DNA of 6,290 bases from Acidilobaceae archaeon (GTDB lineage: Archaea > Thermoproteota > Thermoprotei_A > Sulfolobales > Acidilobaceae), in the NCBI GenBank assembly GCA_027013765.1, contig JALWGG010000282.1, forward strand, positions 1-6,290. The letters are read 5' to 3'. Shown here in pieces: positions 1-5,500 of this stretch. Both the position numbers and the translations under genes were made by a program. The notes under the pieces were generated by a model. The model ran no database searches, was not told where the DNA came from, and saw nothing but the letters and a program-made list of their open reading frames with translations. The number at the start of each line of letters is the position of its first letter. Position 1 is the first letter of the stretch.

Positions 1-169
1 CCTCATAGAAGCCCTACTCTCGGAATATAGGAAGACACATGCAGGCGCCCTACAGGAAGCCCTAAGGGACAAATACTGGATGAGCCTACTAATAATCCCC
101 CACATAATACAGAAGGCCAGGAACCTGATAAAGAGGGTGGCAGAAGGCCCGGGGGCAGGGTACTTCTAG
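1..169 (+). CDS. C-terminal end of an unidentified protein (5' truncated)
   Basis: One plus-strand frame (codons from base 2) is open from the window edge to a TAG at 167-169, giving about 55 residues that end in GPGAGYF. The other two plus-strand frames hit stops early. The visible tail is mostly helical and basic, with a hydrophobic patch (WMSLLIIPHII) followed by a lysine/arginine-rich stretch (QKARNLIKRV). Codon use (AGG, ATA, CTA) matches the other genes here. I do not recognise the family, and no catalytic motif is visible in this fragment. The gene converges on the regulator operon across a 112-bp gap that carries a large inverted repeat. Confidence 0.65.
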   Translation, partial: LIEALLSEYRKTHAGALQEALRDKYWMSLLIIPHIIQKARNLIKRVAEGPGAGYF

Positions 170-211
170 CACAACCCTAATAAACCCACATGCAGGATAG
201 ACGATCTATAG

Positions 212-280
212 GGGCCACCCGGCCTCCTCTATGCAATACGTGGACCCTCCACTCGGGGATGAATTAAGGCCGGGTGGCCC
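212..280. repeat. Perfect 14-bp inverted repeat with nested hairpin in a convergent intergenic gap
   Basis: The left arm at 212-225 (GGGCCACCCGGCCT) is the exact reverse complement of the right arm at 267-280. Between them is a smaller perfect hairpin: stem GTGGA at 240-244, loop CCC, stem TCCAC at 248-252. The two unpaired sides (226-239 and 253-266) are each 14 nt, so the fold is symmetric. Another small hairpin (197-201 with 205-209) lies just outside. The element fills the gap between two converging genes and ends 2 bp before the stop codon of the minus-strand regulator. No U-tract follows on either strand, so it does not look like a standard archaeal terminator. A structured RNA, a 3'-end stabilising or insulating stem, or a decayed small mobile repeat are all possible. 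The pairing is directly visible; the role is not known. Confidence 0.7.
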
Positions 281-281
281 T

Positions 282-995
282 CTAGTGCCTGGTGAGTTTC
301 ACTAGGGACTCGACGCGGGTTATACTGGTCCTTCTAGCCCATTCATCCCCCACAACTACCAGGGCTGCTACGCCTACTATCTTAGCGTTGGCCCTCCTTG
401 CCAGCTTCTCCATCACTGCTAGGGTTAGCCCCGTCTGTACTATGTCATCCACGATCAGTATCCTGTCCCACCTGGTTAGGCTTGCCCTTGGTATGTAGAA
501 GATCCTCCTTATCGACGGAGGCTCTGACAGGTGCTCCTCTATATACTCGATCCTCGGATTCTCCTTCCTCCTCCTAGCTATAACCATTCCCTTATTGAAT
601 GTTAGGCTCATTGCGGTTGCAAGGCTTATACCACTAGTCTCCGGCACTAGGAGCTTCGTCACGTCATCGCCCCTGAAGCGGTTATAGAACTCCATGGATG
701 CGAGTTTAAGGTATAGGGGGTTTGATAGCACAGGCTCAAGGTCCAGGAAGCCCTCAAGCTCCGCGGCCCTCTCCAGGATCACCCTCCGGGGGTTGAGCCT
801 TGATAGCAGCATTTTTACTATCCTCTCCGCCTGGCCAGCGCTTGGGACCATGGAGCCGTTAACGTATTTCGCCAGCACAGTCTCGTCTATACCCGTTATT
901 GTGCTCAGCTCCCTGTATGTCATGACGGCTTTAGCCTCCTTGAGCAGGTCTACTGCTAGTAGCCTATTCCTAAGGACCTCAACCCTCTTCCCCAC
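282..995 (-). CDS. HTH-phosphoribosyltransferase transcriptional regulator (archaeal PurR/GfcR-like)
   Basis: A 237-residue protein with two parts. Residues about 24-62 form a helix-turn-helix (TYRELSTITGIDETVLAKYVNGSMVPS). Residues about 85-237 form a type I phosphoribosyltransferase fold. The PRPP-binding loop is intact at 179-191 (ILIVDDIVQTGLT, with the paired aspartates), and VPETSGISLA at 117-126 fits the first PRT loop. In archaeal proteins of this layout the PRT domain is thought to sense PRPP or a nucleotide-type ligand rather than act mainly as an enzyme, and the HTH binds DNA; haloarchaeal GfcR is the studied relative. The start is GTG at 993-995, with an SD-like GGGGTG 7 nt upstream. 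It overlaps the upstream orphan gene by 17 nt, so the two are almost certainly co-transcribed. The family call is firm; the regulated genes cannot be read from the window. Confidence 0.87.
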   Translation of the reverse strand: MGKRVEVLRNRLLAVDLLKEAKAVMTYRELSTITGIDETVLAKYVNGSMVPSAGQAERIVKMLLSRLNPRRVILERAAELEGFLDLEPVLSNPLYLKLASMEFYNRFRGDDVTKLLVPETSGISLATAMSLTFNKGMVIARRRKENPRIEYIEEHLSEPPSIRRIFYIPRASLTRWDRILIVDDIVQTGLTLAVMEKLARRANAKIVGVAALVVVGDEWARRTSITRVESLVKLTRH

Positions 996-1407
996 TGCAC
1001 AGCACCCCGATGCTGCGCCTACACTCCACCCTGCCCCCGGGGTGTATCTCTGCGTCGCAGTGGTTCCAGTCTACACGGTACATGTCACCAGTCCATGAGG
1101 TCCTCCATATGGCTACTCCATCAACGCTGGCCTCCGCAATGCTTATTTCATGACGAAGCCCGCTAAGGACGTCGTTGACTGTCACCCTCCTCAGTGCTAC
1201 CCTATACGTGCCCTTAGCTATGCAGGCCCTGCAGCGGAGGTCCTCGCACAGGATCCATATGTTCATGTCCCCAGCTGTCAGGGGCTTCAGCCTTGCAATG
1301 ATCCTCTTAAGGTTCCTGGACTTGATAGGCAGCCTTATTATAGGTGGATCCCCCTCAATACCCGTAATCTTCTTGACCTCCTCGATGAACCCCGGGCTGA
1401 CTGCCAA
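979..1407 (-). CDS. Cysteine-rich hypothetical protein, first gene of the regulator operon
   Basis: A 142-residue soluble protein that I do not recognise. It has no membrane segment or signal peptide. The N-terminal half contains a basic stretch (KSRNLKRIIARLK), then a cysteine cluster C54-x4-C59-x2-C62. Further cysteines lie at 117, 129 and 137, with histidines at 116 and 122. Six cysteines in a small protein suggest a bound metal or Fe-S site, but this is inference. The start is TTG at 1405-1407. An in-frame TGA lies 9 nt further upstream, and the next internal ATG (residue 48) would remove a third of the protein, so TTG is the only reasonable start. Its TGA stop overlaps the start of the HTH-PRT regulator by 17 nt. 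A plus-strand frame is also open across this region, but that translation is compositionally odd, so I favour the minus-strand gene. Confidence 0.7.
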   Translation of the reverse strand: MAVSPGFIEEVKKITGIEGDPPIIRLPIKSRNLKRIIARLKPLTAGDMNIWILCEDLRCRACIAKGTYRVALRRVTVNDVLSGLRHEISIAEASVDGVAIWRTSWTGDMYRVDWNHCDAEIHPGGRVECRRSIGVLCSGEEG

Positions 1408-1467
1408 CAGGCGTCATCCATTTATGCCTATCCACCGGCCAAGACTATATCTATATGGGTCGCTTGC
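1408..1467. promoter_or_regulatory. Divergent promoter region with a shared TATA-like element
   Basis: Sixty bases separate the TTG starts of two divergent genes. An A/T-rich block (ACTATATCTATATGG, 1444-1458) stands out from the GC-richer surroundings and resembles an archaeal TATA box on both strands. For the minus-strand operon it would place transcription near 1424, leaving a short leader with a weak GGATGA motif before the start. For the plus-strand peptidase it would place transcription within a few bases of the TTG at 1468, so that message would be leaderless or nearly so. The HTH-PRT regulator encoded on one side could act here, but no clear operator palindrome is visible. Confidence 0.45.
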
Positions 1468-2127
1468 TTGACAGGCCTGGGCGCTGCAGAGGTATTTACG
1501 CTTGCCGTCTTAGGGGTCGCCGGGGTCATAGACCTGTATTATAGGGATATAGAGCCCCTATACTGGATCTACTCCATACCCGCGGGTGCAATAATATACA
1601 TAAACAGTATGGGCAGCGTCCTTGAGGACTCCCCCTGGATACTCCTTGTACTGGCGCTAGTCCCCGCGGTGTTGACCCTGATCCTGTATATGGCGGGTGT
1701 CATGGGCGGGGCCGACTTCATGGCGCTCCTTTTCCTAGGCGCCTCCTACCCCCTGTCGAGTAGCTCGATCCTCCCAATACCACTCCAGGCGGTGCTGTAT
1801 GCCGGCGTGTTTAGTGCGGTGCACAGGATATACGTGTCGGCCCGTGTATGCGGGTTTAGGTGTATATTCAGGGGGAGGTACAGGATCACTATACACGAGC
1901 TCCTCACGGATCCAAGGTTCAGATGGTGGATTGTGGCAACCACCCCAGGCGGGGGCGATGTGGGGGCCGACCCCCTGGAGACGGTCTTGAGGCTGGCAAG
2001 GTCTGGCGTGGAGGTGTTGGAGGCGTCCCCGGGGATACCATACGTGTTCCACATATTCCTCGGGACGCTGACAGCTATGATTGTAGGGGACGAGCCCTTC
2101 AGGGCCCTGGTATCACTCCTAGCCTAG
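1468..2127 (+). CDS. Archaeal prepilin/preflagellin peptidase (A24 family, class III signal peptidase)
   Basis: An integral membrane aspartyl protease of about 219 residues. It cleaves the short class III signal peptides of archaellin and type IV pilin-like precursors at the cytoplasmic face of the membrane. Both catalytic motifs are present: D22 in DLYYRDI (family pattern DxxxREI) and D83 in MGGADFM (family pattern GxGD/GGAD). Hydrophobic segments lie at about 3-21, 32-46, 56-76, 85-93 and 103-118. The C-terminal part (HELLTDPRFRWWIV, then EASPGIPYVFHIFLG) fits the archaeal A24 C-terminal domain. The frame is open back to an ATG at 1150, but that extension is antisense to the orphan gene and not membrane-like. 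TTG 1468 puts the aspartates at 22 and 83, close to where they lie in FlaK and PibD. No pilin-like substrate is encoded in the window. The gene ends 7 bp from the opposing gene. Confidence 0.87.
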   Translation: MTGLGAAEVFTLAVLGVAGVIDLYYRDIEPLYWIYSIPAGAIIYINSMGSVLEDSPWILLVLALVPAVLTLILYMAGVMGGADFMALLFLGASYPLSSSSILPIPLQAVLYAGVFSAVHRIYVSARVCGFRCIFRGRYRITIHELLTDPRFRWWIVATTPGGGDVGADPLETVLRLARSGVEVLEASPGIPYVFHIFLGTLTAMIVGDEPFRALVSLLA

Positions 2128-2134
2128 GCGCGGC

Positions 2135-2752
2135 CTACCAGCTCCTTAGCATTCTATAGAATACTAGGCCTGCCACCGAGACTAGGAAGCCGCTTGCTAT
2201 GAGTATGTTTGTGTCTAGCCTCCTATACCCTGTCACCCTGTACTCCATGGAGAATGTGACCCTGTCACCATCAGGCTCAACGACGACCAGGACTCCCTGG
2301 CCCCCGTGAAGCGCTATCCTAAGCGAGTTGTTCCCGCCCTCGGGGGTCTTAACCTCCACGGGTATTATATTGGCTAGCAGTGGTAGAGCCTTCAGGAGTA
2401 GGGGGTTTGTCTTGAGGCCCGCCGCGCCATATGCTACACCAGCCCTTATATCCTGGACAAGCGTCTGGTCTACCAGGCTTATGTTTATGGTGCTCAGCTG
2501 CCTCAGCGCTATCATCGGGTCGCCCTTAAGCTTCATATAGTATATGCTCTTCGCCCCCTCAACGCTTATAGACACCACCCCGCTGCTGCTGAATGCGAAA
2601 ACAGTCATGGCCGCCCCGGGATTGCTGCTTGTATCTATGCTTACACCCCACTCCACGTGATCCTTAGCCCCTACAGCCTCTGCTATCAACGCGGCTAGTA
2701 TCACTGCTACGCCCACCAGCACTAGTATCCTGGGTATTAGCTCCCTTATCAT
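2135..2752 (-). CDS. Membrane protein anchored at both ends, probable accessory subunit of the adjacent ABC system
   Basis: A 205-residue protein with a hydrophobic helix at about 7-28, a mostly polar domain of about 150 residues, and a second helix at about 182-202 followed by a short basic tail. The charge pattern suggests both ends are cytoplasmic and the middle faces outside. The middle domain alternates beta-rich stretches (TVFAFSSSGVVSISVEG, GVLVVVEPDGDRVTFSMEYRV) with a helical section, and carries two N-glycosylation sequons (N90-I-S and N141-N-S). I recognise no named domain. Its ATG overlaps the permease stop as ATGA, so translation is probably coupled, and a strong AGGAGGT lies 10 nt upstream. 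A role as surface subunit or ligand receptor of the transporter is inferred from context. It is not a typical lipobox-bearing substrate-binding protein, and its N-terminus lacks a class III signal cleavage motif. Confidence 0.75.
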   Translation of the reverse strand: MIRELIPRILVLVGVAVILAALIAEAVGAKDHVEWGVSIDTSSNPGAAMTVFAFSSSGVVSISVEGAKSIYYMKLKGDPMIALRQLSTINISLVDQTLVQDIRAGVAYGAAGLKTNPLLLKALPLLANIIPVEVKTPEGGNNSLRIALHGGQGVLVVVEPDGDRVTFSMEYRVTGYRRLDTNILIASGFLVSVAGLVFYRMLRSW

Positions 2753-3486
2753 CTCGGCTCGAACCTCCTAGTGAAGTATATGTAGCCTGCCAGTATAACT
2801 AGCAGGAGGATCGCTGGGACTAGGAGGAACTGCCACAACTCCACCTCAACGCCCAGCATGCTCCTATACACCATGTAGTAGAAGCTCATCGCATCTGCCA
2901 GGCTAGTCATGCTGTCGCTCCTGAGGGTGGTCCCAATTATTGAGAGTAGGAGGGAGGTTATGTTGTAGGCGAAGTATACTGTTATACTGGCCACGCTCGC
3001 TGAGCCCGTGCTACGCGCCACCAGCCCTAGGAGGAGGAATATGGATCCAAACATTACGGCCTGGACCAGGTATGCAGCGAACACTATGATGTATGAGGCC
3101 GGGTCCCTAGACACCACCGGGAAGAGTACTATAGCTGCCACAAGTAGTGGTGAAACCAGTAGGGTCCCGGCTGGCAGTACAACCCTGCTAATGTATATGA
3201 TGAGGAATACGGACCTCCTGGAGACGGGGTATGAGAGGTATACATCCATGATACCCCTCTGGATTAAACCAGCTATCCCAGCGGACCCCCTTAATGCAAG
3301 GAATATCGTTGCAGCGAATAGCGTGGGGTCGAGTATGATCCTAGCGGCGACATGGGGCTCCGATATCGGTTGTATAGTAGCTAGCGCCGCCCCCAGGGAG
3401 GATATTATGATCATCATTATATCGAATGCCGGGGGCCTCAGGCTATCACTAGAATCAATAACCACTAGGTTTACTATGCTACGCAT
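2749..3486 (-). CDS. ABC-2-type transporter permease
   Basis: A very hydrophobic protein of 245 residues with about six membrane segments (roughly 21-38, 50-66, 92-122, 131-156, 165-186 and 217-238). A cytoplasmic loop between the second and third (IQRGIMDVYLSYPVSRRSVF) matches the coupling-loop pattern common in ABC-2 permeases, where a 'LSYPVSR'-like sequence precedes the next helix. It would form the membrane channel for the ATPase encoded just upstream. The start chosen is ATG at 3484-3486, because GGTGG lies exactly 5 nt before it. A GTG at 3493-3495 would add three residues but has no SD. The gene overlaps the ATPase end by 8 nt and hands over to the accessory membrane protein by an ATGA overlap. 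The substrate cannot be read from the sequence. Confidence 0.85.
   Translation of the reverse strand: MRSIVNLVVIDSSDSLRPPAFDIMMIIISSLGAALATIQPISEPHVAARIILDPTLFAATIFLALRGSAGIAGLIQRGIMDVYLSYPVSRRSVFLIIYISRVVLPAGTLLVSPLLVAAIVLFPVVSRDPASYIIVFAAYLVQAVMFGSIFLLLGLVARSTGSASVASITVYFAYNITSLLLSIIGTTLRSDSMTSLADAMSFYYMVYRSMLGVEVELWQFLLVPAILLLVILAGYIYFTRRFEPR
2763..2769 (-). promoter_or_regulatory. Ribosome binding site of the accessory membrane protein
   Basis: AGGAGGT on the minus strand lies 10 nt before the ATG at 2750-2752 and inside the end of the permease gene. It is the strongest SD match in the window. Together with the ATGA overlap it points to efficient coupled translation of the last gene of the ABC module. 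Confidence 0.65.
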
Positions 3487-4372
3487 CCTCCCCACCTATA
3501 ACGTTTTCAAGCCCGGCCTCCACAAAGTCCACACTATATATCGTTAAGCCCTGGGACGCCGCCGCTGAGAGGACCTTGAAGAGCTTCCCATGGGCCCCAT
3601 CCACGTCTAGCTCCACGTTCAGCCCAGACACCCTGGCCTCGAACCCGGCACTACTCAATAGCTTCCAGAGGGACTCGGGGTCCGAGGTCCTCACCCTAAC
3701 AATGTTGAGCCCGCCCAACACCTCCTCGGGAGGACCTCTAAGCCTAACCCTACCCCTACTCATGATCACCAGCTCCTGGGAGACCCTGAGGACCTCTGAG
3801 ACTACATGGCTTGATACAAGGACTGTCAGCCCCCTCCTAGCATTAAGCTCCACCAGTAGGTTCAAGATCTTAGCCCTCTCCAGGGGGTCTAGGTTGCTCG
3901 TCGGCTCATCAGCTATGAGTAGTACCGGGTCGGATACCAGTGCATGGGCTATGGCGGCCCTCTGCTTCAAGCCAGCACTCAAGGCGTTGAAGGGCTTCCA
4001 CTCGTGCCCCTCAAGCCCCGACTCCGCTATCGCCTCATCAACCTGATCCTTACTGGTCCCATGTATCCTAGCCGCGGCCATGAGTAACTCCTTAACCGGT
4101 AGGGACTCTGGTAGTACCGGCCTCTCGAATACAACGCCCACCCCGTGCCTGGACCTGGGGTCCCTGTAGGGGTCCCTTCCCTGGAGCTCCACCAGCCCCC
4201 TATCCCTCCTCATAAGCCCAAGTATTATCCTTAGCAGTGTTGTCTTCCCCGCGCCGTTTGGGCCTAGGAGCCCCACTATGGCTCCCTTGTTGACCTCCAG
4301 CGAGACCCCCTGGAGGGCCTGTACCTTGCCGAACCTCTTCCAGACTTCCGACACTACCACTATCTTCTCCAT
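3479..4372 (-). CDS. ABC transporter ATP-binding protein (ABC-2 exporter type)
   Basis: A 297-residue ATPase that would power the adjacent permease from the cytoplasmic side. The full motif set is visible: Walker A GPNGAGKTT at 37-45, signature LSAGLKQR at 131-138, Walker B LLIADEP with D155/E156, D-loop SNLDP at 159-163, and switch histidine H189 in VSSHV. The Q-loop position carries glutamate (VFERP, E83), and the signature has alanine in place of the second glycine of LSGGQ; both variants occur among ABC-2 ATPases. Residues about 223-297 form the C-terminal extension usual in this subfamily. The ATG at 4370-4372 follows GGAGG with a 4-nt spacer and lies 12 nt after the upstream stop. It belongs with the drug, lipid or polysaccharide exporter-type ATPases; the substrate is unknown. 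Confidence 0.93.
   Translation of the reverse strand: MEKIVVVSEVWKRFGKVQALQGVSLEVNKGAIVGLLGPNGAGKTTLLRIILGLMRRDRGLVELQGRDPYRDPRSRHGVGVVFERPVLPESLPVKELLMAAARIHGTSKDQVDEAIAESGLEGHEWKPFNALSAGLKQRAAIAHALVSDPVLLIADEPTSNLDPLERAKILNLLVELNARRGLTVLVSSHVVSEVLRVSQELVIMSRGRVRLRGPPEEVLGGLNIVRVRTSDPESLWKLLSSAGFEARVSGLNVELDVDGAHGKLFKVLSAAASQGLTIYSVDFVEAGLENVIGGEDA
3492..3496 (-). promoter_or_regulatory. Ribosome binding site deciding the permease start
   Basis: GGTGG on the minus strand lies 5 nt before the ATG at 3484-3486. It overlaps the alternative GTG codon at 3493-3495, which argues that the GTG is part of the binding site and not the start. Confidence 0.5.
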
Positions 4373-4384
4373 CCCTCCTCCCCT

Positions 4385-5500
4385 CTACTCTATCCTGACT
4401 AGTTTATACCTGTAGGGGGCTGTGAGGACCTTGATGTATCTCCCCTTTAACGCCTTGTCGATGCTGGGGTCCCCCGTGTCTACCCTCAGTGTTTTTATTG
4501 TGGCCAGTTTTGATGGCGTGGCTATTACTATTATATTGTCTATGCCTATCCTCTTGAGGACCTCCGGGCTGACCTGCTGGTTGCCCCTTCCAAGTATGTA
4601 TCCCTGGCCTCCTATGGGTGATATGAGGACCTTCACCCTTCTATACCCCTCTAGGAGGCTTAGTATCCCCTCCTCGTCGAGGTCCTCCCCGACTAGTCTG
4701 CCATTATGTACCGCGTCTACGCCTAGCAGCGTCTTTCTAACCCCTAGCCTGTCCGCTATCGCCTTGATCGTCGTCCCTGGGCCTAGTATGTATAGCGTGC
4801 ACTCCTCCATGAGCTCTGAGACTAGGTACTCGGCTATGGCCTCCGCCTCCTCCCGGGCGTCGGATGCTATGGGCTGCTTGGATGTAGATACCATGTACCT
4901 GGTCGCTGGCGTCTTCATGTAGCCGTAGAGCCTTAGCCTAAGCTCCCCCCTCCTAAACAGGTCCTCATCCACGTCGACGACTTCCGAGTCCACTAGGCCT
5001 GCCCTGCCATGGAGGTAGTCCTCCACAGCCATGGCTGCAGACTCCGGGTCCACGGCGAATACCGCACTATACACCTTTACCCCGCTGGGGACGCCGACGA
5101 CTGGCAGACTATCCCCTATAACGCTATACACGTCCCTAGCCGTCCCGTCCCCCCCGACGAAGACTAGCAGGTCTACCCCCTGGTCCCTGATCTCCCCCAC
5201 GCACCTCCTTGTATCCGCCGCGGTGGTGGGCCAGGTCCTCCTGCCAACGCATTCCACGGGGGATAGCCTTACCCTGGGGTTTACGCTTGATACAGAGTCA
5301 ACACCCATAACCCCCACCGGGGCTAGGACCTCTAGGGGTAGCTTAAGCCTCCTGACGAACCTTCTAGCCCTCTCGGGGGCTATGGGCTTGGCCCCCTTGA
5401 GGAGTGCCCTTATCGCGTATGCCCCATCACTACCCTTGTATCCGAGCCTTCCCCCGATCCCTGCAAGCGGGTTTATAACCAGGCCGATCCTATAACCCAA
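4385..5500 (-). CDS. ATP-NAD kinase family protein (COG3199/AcoX-like)
   Basis: A 371-residue cytoplasmic protein of the NAD-kinase/diacylglycerol-kinase fold. Signatures, numbered from the TTG start: INPLAGIGG at 9-17, WPTTAADTRR near 90-99, the nucleotide-binding loop VGGDGTARD at 115-123, PSGVKVYSAVFA at 138-149, GPGTTIKAIADRLG at 240-253, GVDAV at 260-264 and GGQGYILGRGNQQ at 297-309. Members are predicted to phosphorylate NAD or a related ligand with ATP or polyphosphate, but this branch is poorly characterised and differs from classical PpnK. I chose TTG at 5498-5500 because GGTGG lies 5 nt upstream and the product then begins just before the conserved GLVINP. The alternative ATG at 5510-5512 adds four residues and has no good SD. 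It overlaps the radical SAM gene by 11 nt (23 nt with the ATG), suggesting one transcript. Confidence 0.85.
   Translation of the reverse strand: MGYRIGLVINPLAGIGGRLGYKGSDGAYAIRALLKGAKPIAPERARRFVRRLKLPLEVLAPVGVMGVDSVSSVNPRVRLSPVECVGRRTWPTTAADTRRCVGEIRDQGVDLLVFVGGDGTARDVYSVIGDSLPVVGVPSGVKVYSAVFAVDPESAAMAVEDYLHGRAGLVDSEVVDVDEDLFRRGELRLRLYGYMKTPATRYMVSTSKQPIASDAREEAEAIAEYLVSELMEECTLYILGPGTTIKAIADRLGVRKTLLGVDAVHNGRLVGEDLDEEGILSLLEGYRRVKVLISPIGGQGYILGRGNQQVSPEVLKRIGIDNIIVIATPSKLATIKTLRVDTGDPSIDKALKGRYIKVLTAPYRYKLVRIE

Noticed and set aside
212..280. tRNA or C/D box RNA within the intergenic structure
   Set aside because: No cloverleaf or T-loop sequence can be traced, and no correctly paired C and D boxes are present on either strand.
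1432..1440. CCACCGGCC in the divergent promoter resembling part of the inverted-repeat arm (CCACCCGGCC at 215-224)
   Set aside because: It differs by a one-base deletion and is short and GC-rich, so chance similarity is likely; not enough to propose a shared operator.
1150..1467. N-terminal extension of the prepilin peptidase frame back to an ATG at 1150
   Set aside because: It is antisense to the cysteine-rich gene, has a proline/cysteine/glutamine-rich sequence unlike a membrane protein, and would put the first catalytic aspartate near residue 128, far from its position in the family.
2128..2134. Possible bidirectional terminator between the convergent peptidase and membrane-protein genes
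   Set aside because: The gap is only 7 bp, and I see no stem-loop or U-tract there.
2667..2752. The accessory membrane protein as a substrate of the neighbouring prepilin peptidase
   Set aside because: Its N-terminus runs from a short charged start straight into a hydrophobic helix with no class III cleavage motif, and it has a second C-terminal membrane anchor.
3008..3547. A 179-codon plus-strand open frame over the permease
   Set aside because: It lies opposite a clear ABC permease and its translation shows no domain; it is a by-product of the codon use of the real gene.
4422..5495. Two plus-strand open frames of about 160 codons opposite the kinase-family gene
   Set aside because: Serine/threonine/proline-rich translations with no motif, antisense to a protein with strong family signatures.
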